The position numbers and the translations under genes are program-made. This document shows positions 23,481-35,476 of a stretch of 64,000 bases of DNA, piece after piece. The notes under the pieces are model-generated. The model saw only the letters and a program-made list of their open reading frames with translations. It made no database searches and was not told where the DNA came from. The stretch is from Jacaranda mimosifolia (taxonomy: Eukaryota > Streptophyta > Magnoliopsida > Lamiales > Bignoniaceae): contig CM032117.1 of the NCBI GenBank assembly GCA_018894105.1, forward strand, positions 45,308,501-45,372,500, written 5' to 3'. The stretch's first letter is position 1. Each line of letters starts with the position of its first letter.

Positions 23481-23699
23481 ATGCCTACGTGGATTTCTAG
23501 TAAGACCTCACGAGCTTGGAGTGTGTCTAAGCACCTTAATGGTGGTCCAGAGATCGATCTTCTGTAAAGTTGACCATACTCACCAAGGGCAAACTTGGCT
23601 GCTTGACCTCTAAGTCTACGTCTTCGCTTCTATCTTCAGGGACTATGCCTTGGCTCAGGTAAAGCTTTATTACATCCTACCAAGAAGTAGCAGTTTTTT

Positions 23700-24600
23700 C
23701 GACATACCCCACGAGGTTCTGGTCGAAGACGACTATAGTTGGCTTGCTTGCGACCAAAAATTTTATCATTCTATCTCTGGTCCCCTTCGTCGAGCTAGCA
23801 TATTTGGATAAGGCGCCAGCCCGCTCATTATTTGATTAGGGTACTTAGCTGAGCGTGAAGTTTTTGAATGACTGTTATAGTTTTCTCACCTCGGCCAAGT
23901 ACTGGCTCATCGTAAAATCTTTAGCCTCGAAGTTCCCATCGAATTGCTCTACGACTAGTTGAGAATCTGTGATTGCTACTAGCTATTGGGCTCCATGGTC
24001 TACTGCCATCCTCATACCCATGATAAGGGCTTCATATTCTGCTTCGTTATTAGTAACCGGGTAAGCCAGTTTAATTACAAAATTGTATTCTTCTGCTAGT
24101 GAGGAACAGAGTGAAACACCTATTCTGCCTCCTAAAGCGATCGCGGACCCATCTACGTGCAAGTTCCATAGAAGAGAGGTGTCGTCGGTTTGATGGGAGA
24201 GGTCGAGCCGTTTAGCGACGAAGTCAGCTAAGACTTGTGCTTTTATGGCCGTCCAGGGTTGGAATGTGATATCGAATTCCCCTAATTCGATGGCCCACTT
24301 AGTGAGTCTTCCTAACGTGTCGGGCTTCGCAGCACTTGCTTTAACGACTAATTGGTTAGCACTATGATCGCATGGGATTGGAAGTATGGTCATAACTTTC
24401 ATGTTGTGGTGACCAAGGCCAGAGCAAATTTTTTTGATTTCCAGGTAGTTATGCTTAGGGCCTTGTAGCTCCTTACTGAAGTAGTAGATTGGTCGATAAC
24501 TTCTATCCCTAGCCGAGACCAGGACTGAACTGATCGAGTCCATGGACACAGCTAGGTACAAGTGTAGGACTTCTCCTAGTTCTGGTTTGGCAAGCATGGA
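23700..24600 (-). pseudogene. RNase H and second (archaeal-type) RNase H of Tat copy 2
   Basis: The minus-strand frame 23983-24597 first gives the gypsy RNase H (LYLAVSMDSISSVLVSARD, PIYYFSKELQGPKHNYLEI). After a tether (TKWAIELGEFDI, QVLADFVAKR) comes a second RNase H with LHVDGSA (first Asp) and TNNEAEYEALIMGMRMA (Glu). The next part, in a continuing reading, has AITDSQLVVEQF (Asp) and NNERAGALSKYAS, where a catalytic Asp is expected before ALSK but Gly is found. Dual RNase H is a hallmark of Tat-lineage elements. Copy 1 has lost this second domain. Confidence 0.82.
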
Positions 24601-25050
24601 CGGAGATGAGAGGTACTGTTTGAGTTCGATCGGGGCCTGGTCGCACTATTCTGTCCATTAGAACCCCAACTTCTTTATGTTTCTGAGTACCTTGAAGAAT
24701 GGTAGGCTCTTGTCGGCCAATTGGGCCGAGGGCTATGACCCTCCCGACCAGGCGCTGTACATCTCAGACTATTCGAGGTGGGGTAATGTCCAAAATTGCC
24801 TGGATTTTCTGCGGGTTTGTCTCAATGCCCCATTAGCTAACCATGTAACCTAGGAACTTATCTCCTTGAACCCCAAAGGTGCATTTGTTAGGGTTGAGTT
24901 TCATTCTGAAAGCCTGCAGTATAGAGAACGTATGGCTGATGTCGGTTAGATGATCCTTGGCTTTCTCTATCTTGACAATCATGTCATTAACGTAAACTTC
25001 CATAGATTTTCCAATTTCATTCTTAGCAATTTTGGTAGTCTTGTCGGTGT
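24601..25050 (-). pseudogene. Reverse transcriptase of Tat copy 2, C-terminal half only
   Basis: The thumb region and active site are recognisable near 24840-25015. The catalytic box near 24987-24998 reads YVND in place of YVDD. Right after it (near 25023-25030) the sequence jumps to a region that in copy 1 lies about 575 bp further, so the fingers and half of the palm are deleted. Confidence 0.78.
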
Positions 25051-25229
25051 TGCCTGGCTCTAACTTGATTATTTTAAACTCTCTGATAGGCTCAACCCTT
25101 GTATCATCTAGCTTTCTTCTCTTACTTTCCTGTCCTTCCTCGGGTTCCGCTACAGAGGCGTCCCCCGAGGGCTTTGGTTGTGGTCAACTCTTATGCTCGT
25201 TGGATTCGATTGAAATGGTATAACAGCGC

Positions 25230-25800
25230 TAAGCCTCTCTAATGTTGCATAAAAGCTCGTCTACACCTGGTGGGGTTGGGAATTTGATTTTTATGTGGTA
25301 CGTCGAGATGATTGCCCAAAATCATTGAGAGTTGGTCGTCCTATGATGACGTTGTAAGCAAATGGGGCATCGATGACCAAGTAGCTAACCATGAGGGTCT
25401 TCCTATAGGGGGCTTCCTTAAATAAGGTGGACAGGTTAATAGACCTTTCTAGAATAATTTTTTATCCCCCAAAATCGACCAACGGTGTGCGAACTGGCTC
25501 AAATTTTAGTTGGCCCAAATTCATTCTCTTCAGGGTCGACATGAATATGATGTTGGCAGAACTGCCATTGTCGACCAGAACCTTCATTATTTTAAAATTG
25601 GCAATCTCGACCGATACGACCATGGGGCAATCCATTTTGTAGCCGACTCCCTTATTTTTGAGATGTGCTAGGTCAGCATCAGTGAATGAGACTGGCTCAG
25701 TACTGGTCGAAAGATGGAACACTATTTCGATCAGGGTACACTTGGTCGATTCCAGCCTTTGTTGGGTCTGTCTTCTGGCGAACTTCAAATCCCCCCAGTA
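25230..25800 (-). pseudogene. Aspartic protease region, Tat copy 2
   Basis: The minus-strand reading at 25462-25788 (108 residues) contains DCPMVVSVEIANFKI and KVLVDNGSSANIIF. The Asp-Asn-Gly-Ser active-site loop is intact, unlike copy 1. The segment to the left (toward 25050) is the protease-to-RT linker in other frames. Confidence 0.8.
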
Positions 25801-25949
25801 GGACCTCCCGCTATCATGTCAATGACTCCTCGAATAGGTGGGCAGGGGTCTTGGGCAAGTTTCTTTCCTTGTCTTCTTTCTTCGGGCTAACGACCTTCTC
25901 TATAGGGAGTCCGATTAGTTTTGCCCATTTTCTGTCAAGCAATCTCGTC

Positions 25950-27393
25950 CATGAATTTCTTGAGGCATCCTTGTCGAATTAATCTCTCGATCTCATCATG
26001 GAGGTTAAAGCAGTCCTCCATGTCATGTCCTTTCTGTTTATGGAAGTGGCAGTATTTTTTGGATCTTCCATAGCCTCCGTTTCAGTCAGCTTTCTGGGCC
26101 TTTTCAAGAGGTTGTCATGTTCAATAGCAAATAGCATACCTCTTTTCTTGGAAGATTAAGTGGAGTATAGTCATGGAATTGTTTAATGGGAGATCGATAG
26201 CCCTTCTTGTGTTGTCGATCATCCTTCCTTGGCTTTTTTCTTGTCGGCCTCAGGATTGTCGTATTTAAGTCTATTCATGTCATCCTACGTCATGTATCTT
26301 TTTGCGAGGTCGAGCAACTCCTCCATCGACCTGGTACACTTGTATACCAGCGCGTTGGCATACTTCTTGTGTTGAAGACCCAAGAAAAGCACATCAATCA
26401 GAAATTCGATTCGAGGGCTATCGATCTTTAGTACCTCTATATTGAACCTGGTGAAGAAATCACGAAGGGATTCTCCTTTGTTCTATTTGACTGTATGCAA
26501 GTGTATATGGGGGAGTTTCGTTTTCCTTCGGCTGGCGAAATGGTGCAAGAATTTGTCACATAACTAGTCGTATGAGTAAATCGATGCTGGCTCAAGCTTA
26601 ACAAACCAATCGAGTGCAATGCCCTAAAAAGTAGTCACAAGCATTTTCGCATGGATGTATTCGTTGTGCCCATGTAGCTGCATCATGTGTTTGAACTGCA
26701 TCAGGTGCTCGTAAGGGTCCGACGAGCTGTCATATCGGGGGAGGCTGGTCGGCACCTTGGCATTAATAGCGATGTGCTCATCGATTATTTCCTGGATAAA
26801 TGGCGATTCCTTTTCTCGGCGATCTCAGTATTTCTCCTCGAGATTTCCTCCAGGCATCTGTTTAGCCGTTGCACCTGATGGGACACCTCCTCTCACTCCT
26901 CTCGGTCAGCTTGGGACATGTTCCTATTTGCTTGGGGCCTCTGGCGCTCAACCCTATTATGCTGCTAGGCTCAAACGGGCCGTGTGCAATGATAAAATGA
27001 ATCTACGACTACCTCACTGTAAGCTGGTCGTATTTCTTCCCTGGGGAGACGTTCTTACCTGGCCTCATGCCTTGTAGGTGGTCGCTTGGAGTCCGATCGA
27101 CTGCAACTTTCTCTAGTCTGTCTCTTCTCAAGAGGCTAGGGCTATAGGGTTGCGCTTGCTGCTGGTGTAGGTTAGATTGTGTGTCGGTTCAGGGCAGTGG
27201 AAAGCTGAGTTGAAATATGTGCGAAAATCTGCTCGCTTATCAGTTGCATCAATTGCGGCATGGTCAAGGTGACCATTTGCTCCAGAGGGGTGCTTGGCTT
27301 CGGGGTGTCTGGGTCTTGCCGAGATCTTGGAGGGGGAGATGCGGTTCTCCTAACTTTCTCTCTTTCTGAAGCAGCTCGCCTAGTGTTGACCAT
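25950..27393 (-). pseudogene. Gag region of Tat copy 2
   Basis: The start is the ATG at 27393 (minus), giving a 73-residue open segment MVNTRRAASEREKVRR followed by a Pro-rich part and MVTLTMPQLMQLISEQIF. Downstream gag pieces are recognisable to about 25950 but split by stops. The same start occurs in copy 1. Between gag start and the LTR lies the primer site. Confidence 0.75.
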
Positions 27394-27411
27394 TTTTCGA
27401 TTGCTGACTCA

Positions 27412-27436
27412 AATGTTTCCCACGGACGATGCCAAA
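27412..27436 (-). other. Primer-binding-site region, Tat copy 2
   Basis: The minus strand reads TTTGGCATCGTCCGTGGGAA next to the LTR end, a mutated version (GCATCGTCC for GCGCCGTCT) of the copy 1 site. Confidence 0.65.
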
Positions 27437-27987
27437 TGATGAGGGTAAAAATTGTATATAATTGGATTATGACAAAATCTTAGTTGATCGACCTGCCTAG
27501 TCAAGTAAATGAGCTCCACAGATACCTGGGTTGAGTCTTGCAACCACAAGCAAACGCCAGGCTAGCCGAGGTGCCTTCAGTTATGGCACTTTGACGCTCA
27601 AATTAATATGAGAATGACCAAATAAGATGAGCAGCAAAGTGAAGGCTTTGTAGTGTAGAATGATATACCTTATGAGAGACCGGCAATGGGGTTTTTATAT
27701 CCTTCTCCCAGTGATTGATATATCCAAGAAACCTCTACCACACAGAGAAGGCTCATGTCCTTGCATGGGAGGTTTTGGCTCATCTCTCAATTATGTACTA
27801 TTCCACGTGGTTTCATCTCCAGTTTTCATGGTCAGAATAGTACTCTAGCGGCGCGTCCCTTGTCAGGGGCAGCAGGACAGGCGGTACTGGGGCGGCATGC
27901 GTCATTAATGCGGAGGCGGAATGGGCCTGGTGGTATGGTCCTGGGTTGATACTTGTTGAGCTGGGCAAATTGAGCTATCCCGTATCA
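27437..27987 (-). repeat. 5' LTR of Tat copy 2 (551 bp)
   Basis: It runs from TGATGAGGG to CCCGTATCA on the + strand. It is about 255 bp shorter than the copy 1 LTR; the missing part lies near 27915, where GCGGAGGCGGAATGGG joins sequences that are separated in copy 1. Confidence 0.87.
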
Positions 27988-27992
27988 TAAAT

Positions 27993-29339
27993 ATTTTTAA
28001 AAGATTCTAATAATTTCATGAACTTACATTACTAGCAATTTTTTTTATATACACGTATACCAAGTGTTCGTTCGGTTCGAACTCCTAACTTCACATTTTA
28101 TTTGTGAAACTTATGTTATTGGATCAATGACCACCCAACAACTAGCATTTGGTACAAGATTTTAAGTTTTTCATATTTTACATAATTTTGAAATTCCAAA
28201 GTCTTTAATATCAAATTCATTTCTTCAAATTTAAACTCACTCTTTGGATTCTCTCTATTTTTATTTTAAGAAATATGTTTTGAGAAGATTTTATCAGTGA
28301 AGCTATAAAAATTAAATCACGTTAGGATTAATGAGTTGCAAGGTTTGATAAATTGGATTACATAGTAATTTAATATTTTATTCTACTACAATATTTTTAA
28401 TTTATTTATTTTAAATATGAAAGTATTTTCTGAAAAATTGTATGCTTTTTTTATTATCAAGATTGCTTTTCTAAAATATTCTTAAAAGTGTAAACAAAAC
28501 AAATGTATCTTTGAACTGAAAACAAAAAATATTTTTTAAAGAAAAAAAGTAACAAAAATTTTATATCCAAATGCATAATCCTAGGGAAGTGTCTTTCATT
28601 TTAAAAAATTGATGTGGATCAAGGTGTCATATTTGATATCTATAATAAAAGTCTCTACCCCTTTTGTTTTTGGTATTTTCATGTATTTTTTTAAAATATT
28701 CTTATTTTATTCTTATCTCATAACTGCATAAATAACTACCGCCTCACTACTATCATTTTACATATACACAATTTCTCCTAAGATTATATATATTTCCATT
28801 TCTGTGCAAATTAATTTGTCCTTTTTAACTTCTCATTTTAGGTATGTTCTCTTTTATTTATATTATTTATTGAAATTTATCAATATTAATTATATTTGAA
28901 GTTTGTTTGATAAATACAGCTATCTTGATATTTAAATTTTATTATTGTTAATTTTATAATTTTTAATATTATCATTATATATATCAATTATATTATTATA
29001 TGCATACTTACCGAGTATGCAACCATCGTTAGTTCACATAAACGATGACTCTGAAAACTGATATTCCGGATCGGATTCGGGTAGCAATTTGATATTCGAA
29101 CTTTAATTTTCCCAGTTTGTCCATTCTAGTAGGCGTGAAAAATGAGGAATGCGAATACGCCGGCTAACATAGCAGAGGCCACGCAAGAATTCCCAATCTT
29201 CAGGAGGGCCAGTCTGGTGATTCAGTTATTCTCTCCAGGCCTGGAATAAAAAACAGGAGAAGCTAGTAGAATTCCAATAGACAATACATACGAAAAGGGG
29301 AAAACTATAAAGTACAATATTAGATCTCGCGGAGAGATA
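27993..29339. other. Intergenic region upstream of PLA2 gene
   Basis: AT-rich, with no coding frame or element end recognised up to about 29000. The last 200 bp before the ATG are richer in GC and include purine-rich sequence that could be the 5' UTR; no convincing TATA box was chosen. Confidence 0.5.
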
Positions 29340-31793
29340 ATGCCGTCGCGGTCCGCCGTAGTTCTACATCGGACAGGAGTCGCCGCTGCATTCTTATTTT
29401 TCTTCATCGTGATTGCTGAATCCTCCAATAATTCTCAGGCATTCTTCACTATGATTTCTCATTCTTTTATCCCAATTAAGTTTTCTCTTTTATTTATTTA
29501 TTTATTTATTTTGATTTTTTTATATTAATCTGCTGACTGCGGTTAACAGGTTGGATGCAGCAAAACCTGTGTGGCAGAGAACTGTAACAGTAAGTGTTTC
29601 TTCAATGAATGCTTGACGTTGATTGATCATCTTTGGTTCTTAAATTTTTTTTTTTCCTTTTTTTTTTTTCCGCCGCAGCAATTGGGATCAAGTACGGGAA
29701 GTACTGCGGAGTAGGGTGGACCGGATGTCCGGGGGAGAAACCTTGTGATGATCTGGATGCTTGTTGCAAGATTCATGATGAGTGTGTCGAGAAAAAGGGT
29801 ATTTACTTTATTAATTTTACTTTGTGGATATTTTTTTCTTTTATTATGAGCTTTATGAAACTAAAGCTCAATTTTTTTATTAGGAAATAGAAATTGTTGA
29901 TGCAATTTGAAGGAAACTGAAAACAGTTAGTTAATTCGTAAGATTCTTTTGTGTTTAGCTGATTTTAATGTCTTCTTCTTTGCTCTTGTCTTTGAGGTAA
30001 ATGGAACTTTTTTGCCGTCAAATTTTAATCTGCCCGTGTTGTCTGATCTTTTCTAGAATGAGAATGCTGTTTCTGTTACTTTTTAATTTTGTTGATGAAC
30101 AGTTTTCATGGTACAGTATCATCTTTTAAATTATTGTGGCTTGATTATATAAAATTATCTGTGCTCTCAGAAAACTACTGATGATTTATCCATTTCCGTT
30201 TCTAACAATGATTTAGCTTCAGCAGTTTTTCTGGGTTTTAATTCAATTGAAGGGAATGGATATTAAAGGTTGATTCACCATTTTGCTTGATTGGGAATGG
30301 TCCTCTGATGGGTGTTGATGTGATGGGAACGCCTAGCTTGTCAATTGATGCTAGAAATGGTTAATTTCAAATGCAGAAGTGGAGGGTCTTAAAAACTAAT
30401 GCTTCGGACAGATGGTAATCGTTTGTGAGGCATGTGAGTGGGAGAACATTAGATATTCTCTCGAGGGGTATAACAATCAGTTTCCTCCTTTTAAATGGTT
30501 TTTGCTTGTCTAAAAGTGTTCGTGTTGCGGAGGTTCCATATCTGAATCTCTTAAGGTTACTGTAATGTTTTATCACCTATCCAGTGTTCCTTATTAATCT
30601 AATAATAGTCCAGTGGTTGGCTTTACCTGTGGAAGCCTATTGCAGTCCTAAAATGATATAATGCTCTGGTCCCTTCTAACTAAGATTCAAGAAAAAAACG
30701 AAAAATTACCAAAGAAGGGTCTAAGGGCGGTGCGATAAAAGGAATATAATTTTTAGCTAGTTTTATTGATACGGCACAAGTATATTGTCCTTATCAATTT
30801 ATAGGCATTTTTTGCCCAAGGAGTTCCTAGTCTAACTTAAGGTTGTGTACTTGTGTTCGGATGGAAGGATCTAGATTTGAGGGAAGAATTTGGAAGAAGG
30901 ATTTCAAATAACTACAAATTAGAATCCACCAAATAACTCTAAAAATAACTCAAAGTGGGAATTCAAGGATTTGAAGTTCATTGTAAGATGGAATTATCCA
31001 AACAAGTCCAATGAATATGTTATTATGGATTTGAATCATTAGCTCTAAATCCATCAATTCAAGCACAACCTGGAAAACATTGAAAACTTGATGAAAAATA
31101 TGTATTACCCGTGAATGCTAGGGTGATGGTGAAGAGTGGATGTATATGTACTCTCAAGAGAAATGGACCATTGCCATGCCACAACAAGGATACACTCATA
31201 ACTAGGAGCAACGCTAGTACCAATACTGGTAGGCTAATGGGAAAGTAACAAATCTATGTTAGGGGATCAAAAAGACGTGTTGCCAAGTTGTACCATTGGC
31301 AGATAGGACTTAATTAGTGTTGTATTGAGGATCTAGAGGTAATTCTTGTGACCAACGTCCCCCCACCTCCTGGGTCTTGACCATGATAGAACTGAACTTT
31401 GAGGTATTTACTTACATTACTTTGCACTTTCCATGTACCTTGGGTTGTTCACTGTATTATCCGCCATGTAAGCTATTGACTTTATTGACCTACGTAGAAT
31501 TGATATTATCATTTTTCCACATAAAATTAGTCCTAGAGACCACTTGGTTTATTTGTTTACGTATTGTTCTATCTTCGGTTTAAACATTGACTTGATTTTT
31601 TTGAATGTTTTCAGGTATGACCAACATTAAATGCCATGAGAAGTTCAAAAGATGCATTAAAAAAGTGCATAAATCAGGGAAGGAAGGGTTCTCTCAAAGC
31701 TGTCCATATGACACTGCAGTGCCTACAATGGTACAGGGAATGGATATGGCAATTTTGTTTAGTCAGTTGGGTAGCCCAAAGATTGAACTTTAG
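29340..31793 (+). CDS. PLA2: Secretory phospholipase A2 (plant type), four coding exons
   Basis: Coding exons are 29340-29438, 29550-29589, 29679-29798 and 31615-31793, with frames that join exactly, giving about 145 residues. The N terminus (VAAAFLFFFIVIAES) is a signal peptide. Mature sequence has CSKTCVAENCN, the calcium loop YGKYCGVGWTGCPGE and the active site DACCKIHDEC with the catalytic His, all hallmarks of plant low-molecular-weight PLA2. It hydrolyses the sn-2 acyl bond of phospholipids, releasing fatty acid and lysophospholipid, in the secretory pathway or apoplast. The last exon (GMTNIKCHEKFKRCIKK) carries the remaining cysteines. Twelve cysteines are typical of the family. The first intron appears to start with GC rather than GT; a GT at 29409 would also keep frame but shorten the signal peptide. 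Intron 3 is 1.8 kb and holds a MITE-like insert. Confidence 0.93.
30841..31070. repeat. MITE-like repeat in PLA2 intron 3
   Basis: The left end GGTTGTGTACTTG and reversed right end GGTTGTGCTTG form short terminal inverted repeats around 230 bp with internal self-pairing words (TTGGATAATTCC-like against GGAATTATCCAA). No target duplication was identified. Confidence 0.45.
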
Positions 31794-32197
31794 TAGGTTA
31801 GTTGAATTTAGGTCACGGTGAAGGAAAAAAATCTAGTGAATTTATAGGAAAATATGTCCCCTAGGAAATTACCATTCTTGGATGTGGAGATTGCCTGTCA
31901 ATTTGCTCCAGTCTCTTGGCCTGCTGTTCTGTCTAAGGCTTAAAAGTACATCATGACAAGTTCCATCTGAAAAGAAAGAGTTTTCCTATTGTTCTTGGTA
32001 ACAGTTGCTGACTGACATTTTTTGCCTTTCAATCTCATTACCTTGCAACAGATGCTGTTGTGTGCTGTGGATATCCCAAAAATATCATTGATTTTCTATG
32101 ATATTTGAATGTGGATTTTTAGAAGAGTAATACATCTGTGCCAAAAATTCTCATATAAGATAATAAGTAAACTAGGCGGTTTATTAATGGGCATGGT

Positions 32198-32490
32198 ATT
32201 TTTCTACCGAAACTTATATTTTAAAATACTCAAATAATGAGACAAAATTTATTCTACCCTATCCTACTCAGTCCAAGATCCATTAGGATTTGTGGATTGA
32301 ATCTAGCTTATTAGATGCAATTATTTTGGATTTGGGTATAACCCTATTTTTTTACCCAAGTTTATGCCCTAAAATACCAAGGAAATGAGACTTCATGCTA
32401 TTCTATAGCTTACTCAGTTCAAGACCAATTAGGTTTGTGAATTAAATCTAGTTTATTCGATCTAATTTCTCAAGTTCGATTTTGACCCAA
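32198..32490. repeat. Diverged tandem duplication, period about 150 bp
   Basis: Two units share TTTTT(C/T)TACC, AATGAGAC, CTTACTCAGT(T/C)CAAGA and ATTAGG(A)TTTGTG words. They lie just beyond the PLA2 gene. Confidence 0.65.
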
Positions 32491-32980
32491 ACTTTTCTTT
32501 TTCTTATTTTTTTCCCACTAGTGAGCACTATTTGCTTTGAAAATCATATTTTTAGTTAGCAATTTTTTTTATTGTTAGTCAAATTGAAAAAAAATAAAAT
32601 TAATTAAGTATATAAATTTAATTAACTAAATTAAAATTTGTGTTACTGGTAGTACTTTGCACATATTTGCTTTTGATTCCTTTTTGTCAATTAACATGAG
32701 CAAACTTATCAAATATTATAGTTTAATACGATGGACTAATGCATCTGACTTCATATCAAATTCATGGAAAAGGCTGAAGTATGTGGGGGATTTCAAATAG
32801 CCATACTTTCTTGGTTTTTTACATAATTATTTGTGCTAATAAACTCAATATAATCTTTTTTCTGAATATACTAATAAAATAGAAGTAGCGTCTTCTTTTT
32901 TTTTCTGAAAACCATAAACAAAACATTTTAAACTATAGTATCTCACACATGACTTAATTAAAGAGTTACAGATTGTGGTT

Positions 32981-33003
32981 GGGGGGGGGGGGGGGGGGGG
33001 GGG
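32981..33003. repeat. Poly-G tract of 23
   Basis: A run of 23 G on the + strand in AT-rich DNA. Able to form G-quadruplex structures in principle; length may be affected by sequencing. Confidence 0.9.
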
Positions 33004-33884
33004 AGACTTTAAGACTTTTATTAATGGATAAATTTTTTACTTACAGTTCATATATTTTATGACAGACTATTTTTATATGTTTAATTAAAAATAATATATA
33101 ATATACAATTAGATTTTTGTTTTTGCATATATATGTGCCATCATCGAGAATCAAAATTATTATGTAAAACTATTTTATTATATTTATTTGAGCATATTTA
33201 GGTAACAAGATCCATTTAGCTAATATGATCTTTCAAAGTTTAAGGGCGAAGTCCGAGACTTAAAAAGGATTCCAAAAATTGATATATTTTATTTCCCAGT
33301 ACTAGAATTCCTTTTGAAGTGTAATTAGCCGGAGCCGGCGTGAGGAAAATACAGTGAAAAATTGGCTATTTGTTGGGATGAAACTTGTTACACAACGCAA
33401 TTTTCACTTTATACAACTTTTTCTTCTTAGTGTATATTATTTGTCCACTATGGCAAATTTTACCCATATTTGACGCGGAATGCAGAAATATGATGGGTCA
33501 ATTCCTCGGATCATCCACCGTCCTAACACAGCTTCAACACGCAGTTTACATCAATAATAATAATGTTTAGGTCATTGTTATGATGAAAAGAACTATTACA
33601 TATAGTACGAAATTTCAAGTTATTAATTGTTTAATGCCTCAAGTAAATAAAACATGCACAATGATGTATAGTAGAAAGTTCTTGTACAATTTTGGTGAGA
33701 ATCAACATACCATGTACAAATATAATAATATTTATTTTATAATTAATTTTTTTTAAGAATTTATATAAATTAGGTGTCAAGTGGTAAATTGATCCAATAA
33801 TATTGTCTTCACACATTTATGCATCAGATTTATAATTAATTCGAATTGTAATGAACATGAGCTCTTGATACATGGATACGTATC

Positions 33885-34010
33885 TAAATAAAAAATAAAA
33901 GTTAAATATAAATTATATGAATAATTTATTTTACTTACAATGTGATACATATTTCAATAAAAATAAAAGTTAAATAAAAATTATATGAATAATATATTTT
34001 ACTTACAATG
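33885..34010. repeat. Short AT-rich tandem duplication
   Basis: Two copies of a unit of about 70 bp with AAAATAAAAGTTAAAT, AAATTATATGAATAAT and TTTTACTTACAATGTGAT. Confidence 0.7.
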
Positions 34011-35383
34011 TGATTTATTTATGTACGATAATACTTAAAATGAAGTCGCAAGTCGCTCCCACTATCGAGTGCTCGAATAAACAGTAAACCATTTACTAAA
34101 CAGCATAACAAATTGGATCATCACAAAAAGAGAAAGGAAAGGGAAGGAAATCAACCCTCTTTCTTTCTTTCTTTCTTGCTTTCTTTCTTTTTTTTTTTTT
34201 TAAGTTATTCTCTCGGACGTGGAGTGGCGTGCAGGAAGGGTTAATTTCTCAAATATCAACGTACAAGCTGTTTTCATGAGCAAACGCGCAGTGGACGTGG
34301 GTATGGCCTATAGGCGCATGAGCTGATTGCCTCTTTGCTGGTCATTTGTTTCCTTTGTAAATCTTAGGATTGATAATATCATTTCTTCTTTGAGAACTTC
34401 TATGTAAGAGTCATGGAGGTTTTGCTTCCAAAAGAGGGATTAAGAACTCAAGTAAAGGCATAGCATGGCTGAAAACAAATTTCTAAAGAATTTCCAATCA
34501 TTAATGTAGTAACAATCCGCAATATGCTAGCTAGTTTAAATTATTTAAAATATCCAAAATAATTTTAAGGTCCTTTCTATGCTTTTTCACTGTAGACTTT
34601 TCATCCATTCTTCTCAATTTCACATTCTTATAATTTTGTAATTACGTAGAGGGGTGTTTGAGTTACACCATTGTATAATATTTAAATTTATAATATATAT
34701 AATATGACAATAAACTTGTATAAATAAGACAAAATATTCAAGAACTTAACACAAATCTACTATTTTTTGAGTATGATTAATTGCCTGCAAACTTAAATTG
34801 AATTCTTTATTTTTATTATAGTAATCAGTAAGACTAATCAAATCTCGATCAAACTTGTTCTAATTTTGAATTTGTTTGTTACAGTATTTGTTTAAATAAG
34901 ATTTAAAGTATCTTATAAATTTTTCTATTTTATAATGTTAAAATCGTACTTTAAAATAAATTTTTAAAGTGTTTTGATATAATAAATTATTGAATTTATA
35001 AGAGGTAGGTAATTTTATAATTAATATGATCAAAATAAAAAGAACTTTGTTAAAAAAAAAATTCCAAGCTTCTTATTTTTCTTAGTAATAGAATTCTAAC
35101 ATTTGATTTAAGTTTGTTCTTAAAAGTTTTAGCAAAAGACTTTGTGAAATTTTTTATAAACTCTCTGAATTCTATAAAATATTTTAAAAAATTTATAAGC
35201 CCATCCAAATAAGTCATTTGTGTATATTAATTATAATCTGTACTTTACTTTAATCCCACTAGCCAGCCAAAGACACAAAATAACTTCTCTCTTTTTATTT
35301 TTTGACATTTCACGCATAAAATATATTTTGAATGATGTAATCTTCGTTTGTTGTTTTCTTTTTTAACTGAAAGTCAATTTTTA

Positions 35384-35476
35384 TTTGACCTTAACAACCC
35401 ATTGAGTCAGACTCCACCACAAAATATATCAAGCGTGGTGTTTGGCCCATTTCCTGCTGGCTTTTTGACTGAGTAA
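35384..35476 (+). pseudogene. C-terminal tail of the last viral ORF, + copy
   Basis: About 30 codons end at TAA 35474-35476 and match the end of the frame at 40849-41514 in the minus copy (both end in a FPAGFLT-type tail). This places the 3' end of the viral coding region upstream of the intergenic region in the + copy, as expected for insertion of a circular or concatemeric genome rather than an LTR element. Confidence 0.8.

Larger units (their letters stand above)
18081..27992 (-). mobile_element. Tat-type Ty3/gypsy LTR retrotransposon, copy 2, with TAAAT target duplication
   Basis: The element proper is 18086-27987. TAAAT lies directly outside both ends (18081-18085 and 27988-27992). The left end starts TGATTAGTG and the right end finishes CCCGTATCA. 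Read on the minus strand the order is 5' LTR, primer site, gag, protease, partial RT, RNase H, second RNase H, integrase, tandem repeats, an antisense gene, then 3' LTR. A second, archaeal-type RNase H and an extra ORF between pol and 3' LTR are known features of the Tat lineage (Tat, Retand, Ogre, Grande). Stops, frame shifts and a deletion in RT make it non-autonomous. Confidence 0.88.
31794..35383. other. Intergenic region between PLA2 and the viral array
   Basis: The PLA2 3' UTR probably occupies the first few hundred bases. The rest is AT-rich with a diverged direct repeat (32198-32490), a G-run (32981-33003), a short AT tandem repeat (33885-34010), a CTTT microsatellite near 34160-34200 and eroded TTATAAG-type MITE sequence near 34880-35220. 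No gene is seen. Confidence 0.55.

Noticed and set aside
29633..29890. 85-residue + strand frame as a separate small gene
   Set aside because: It is PLA2 exon 3 with read-through into introns on both sides.
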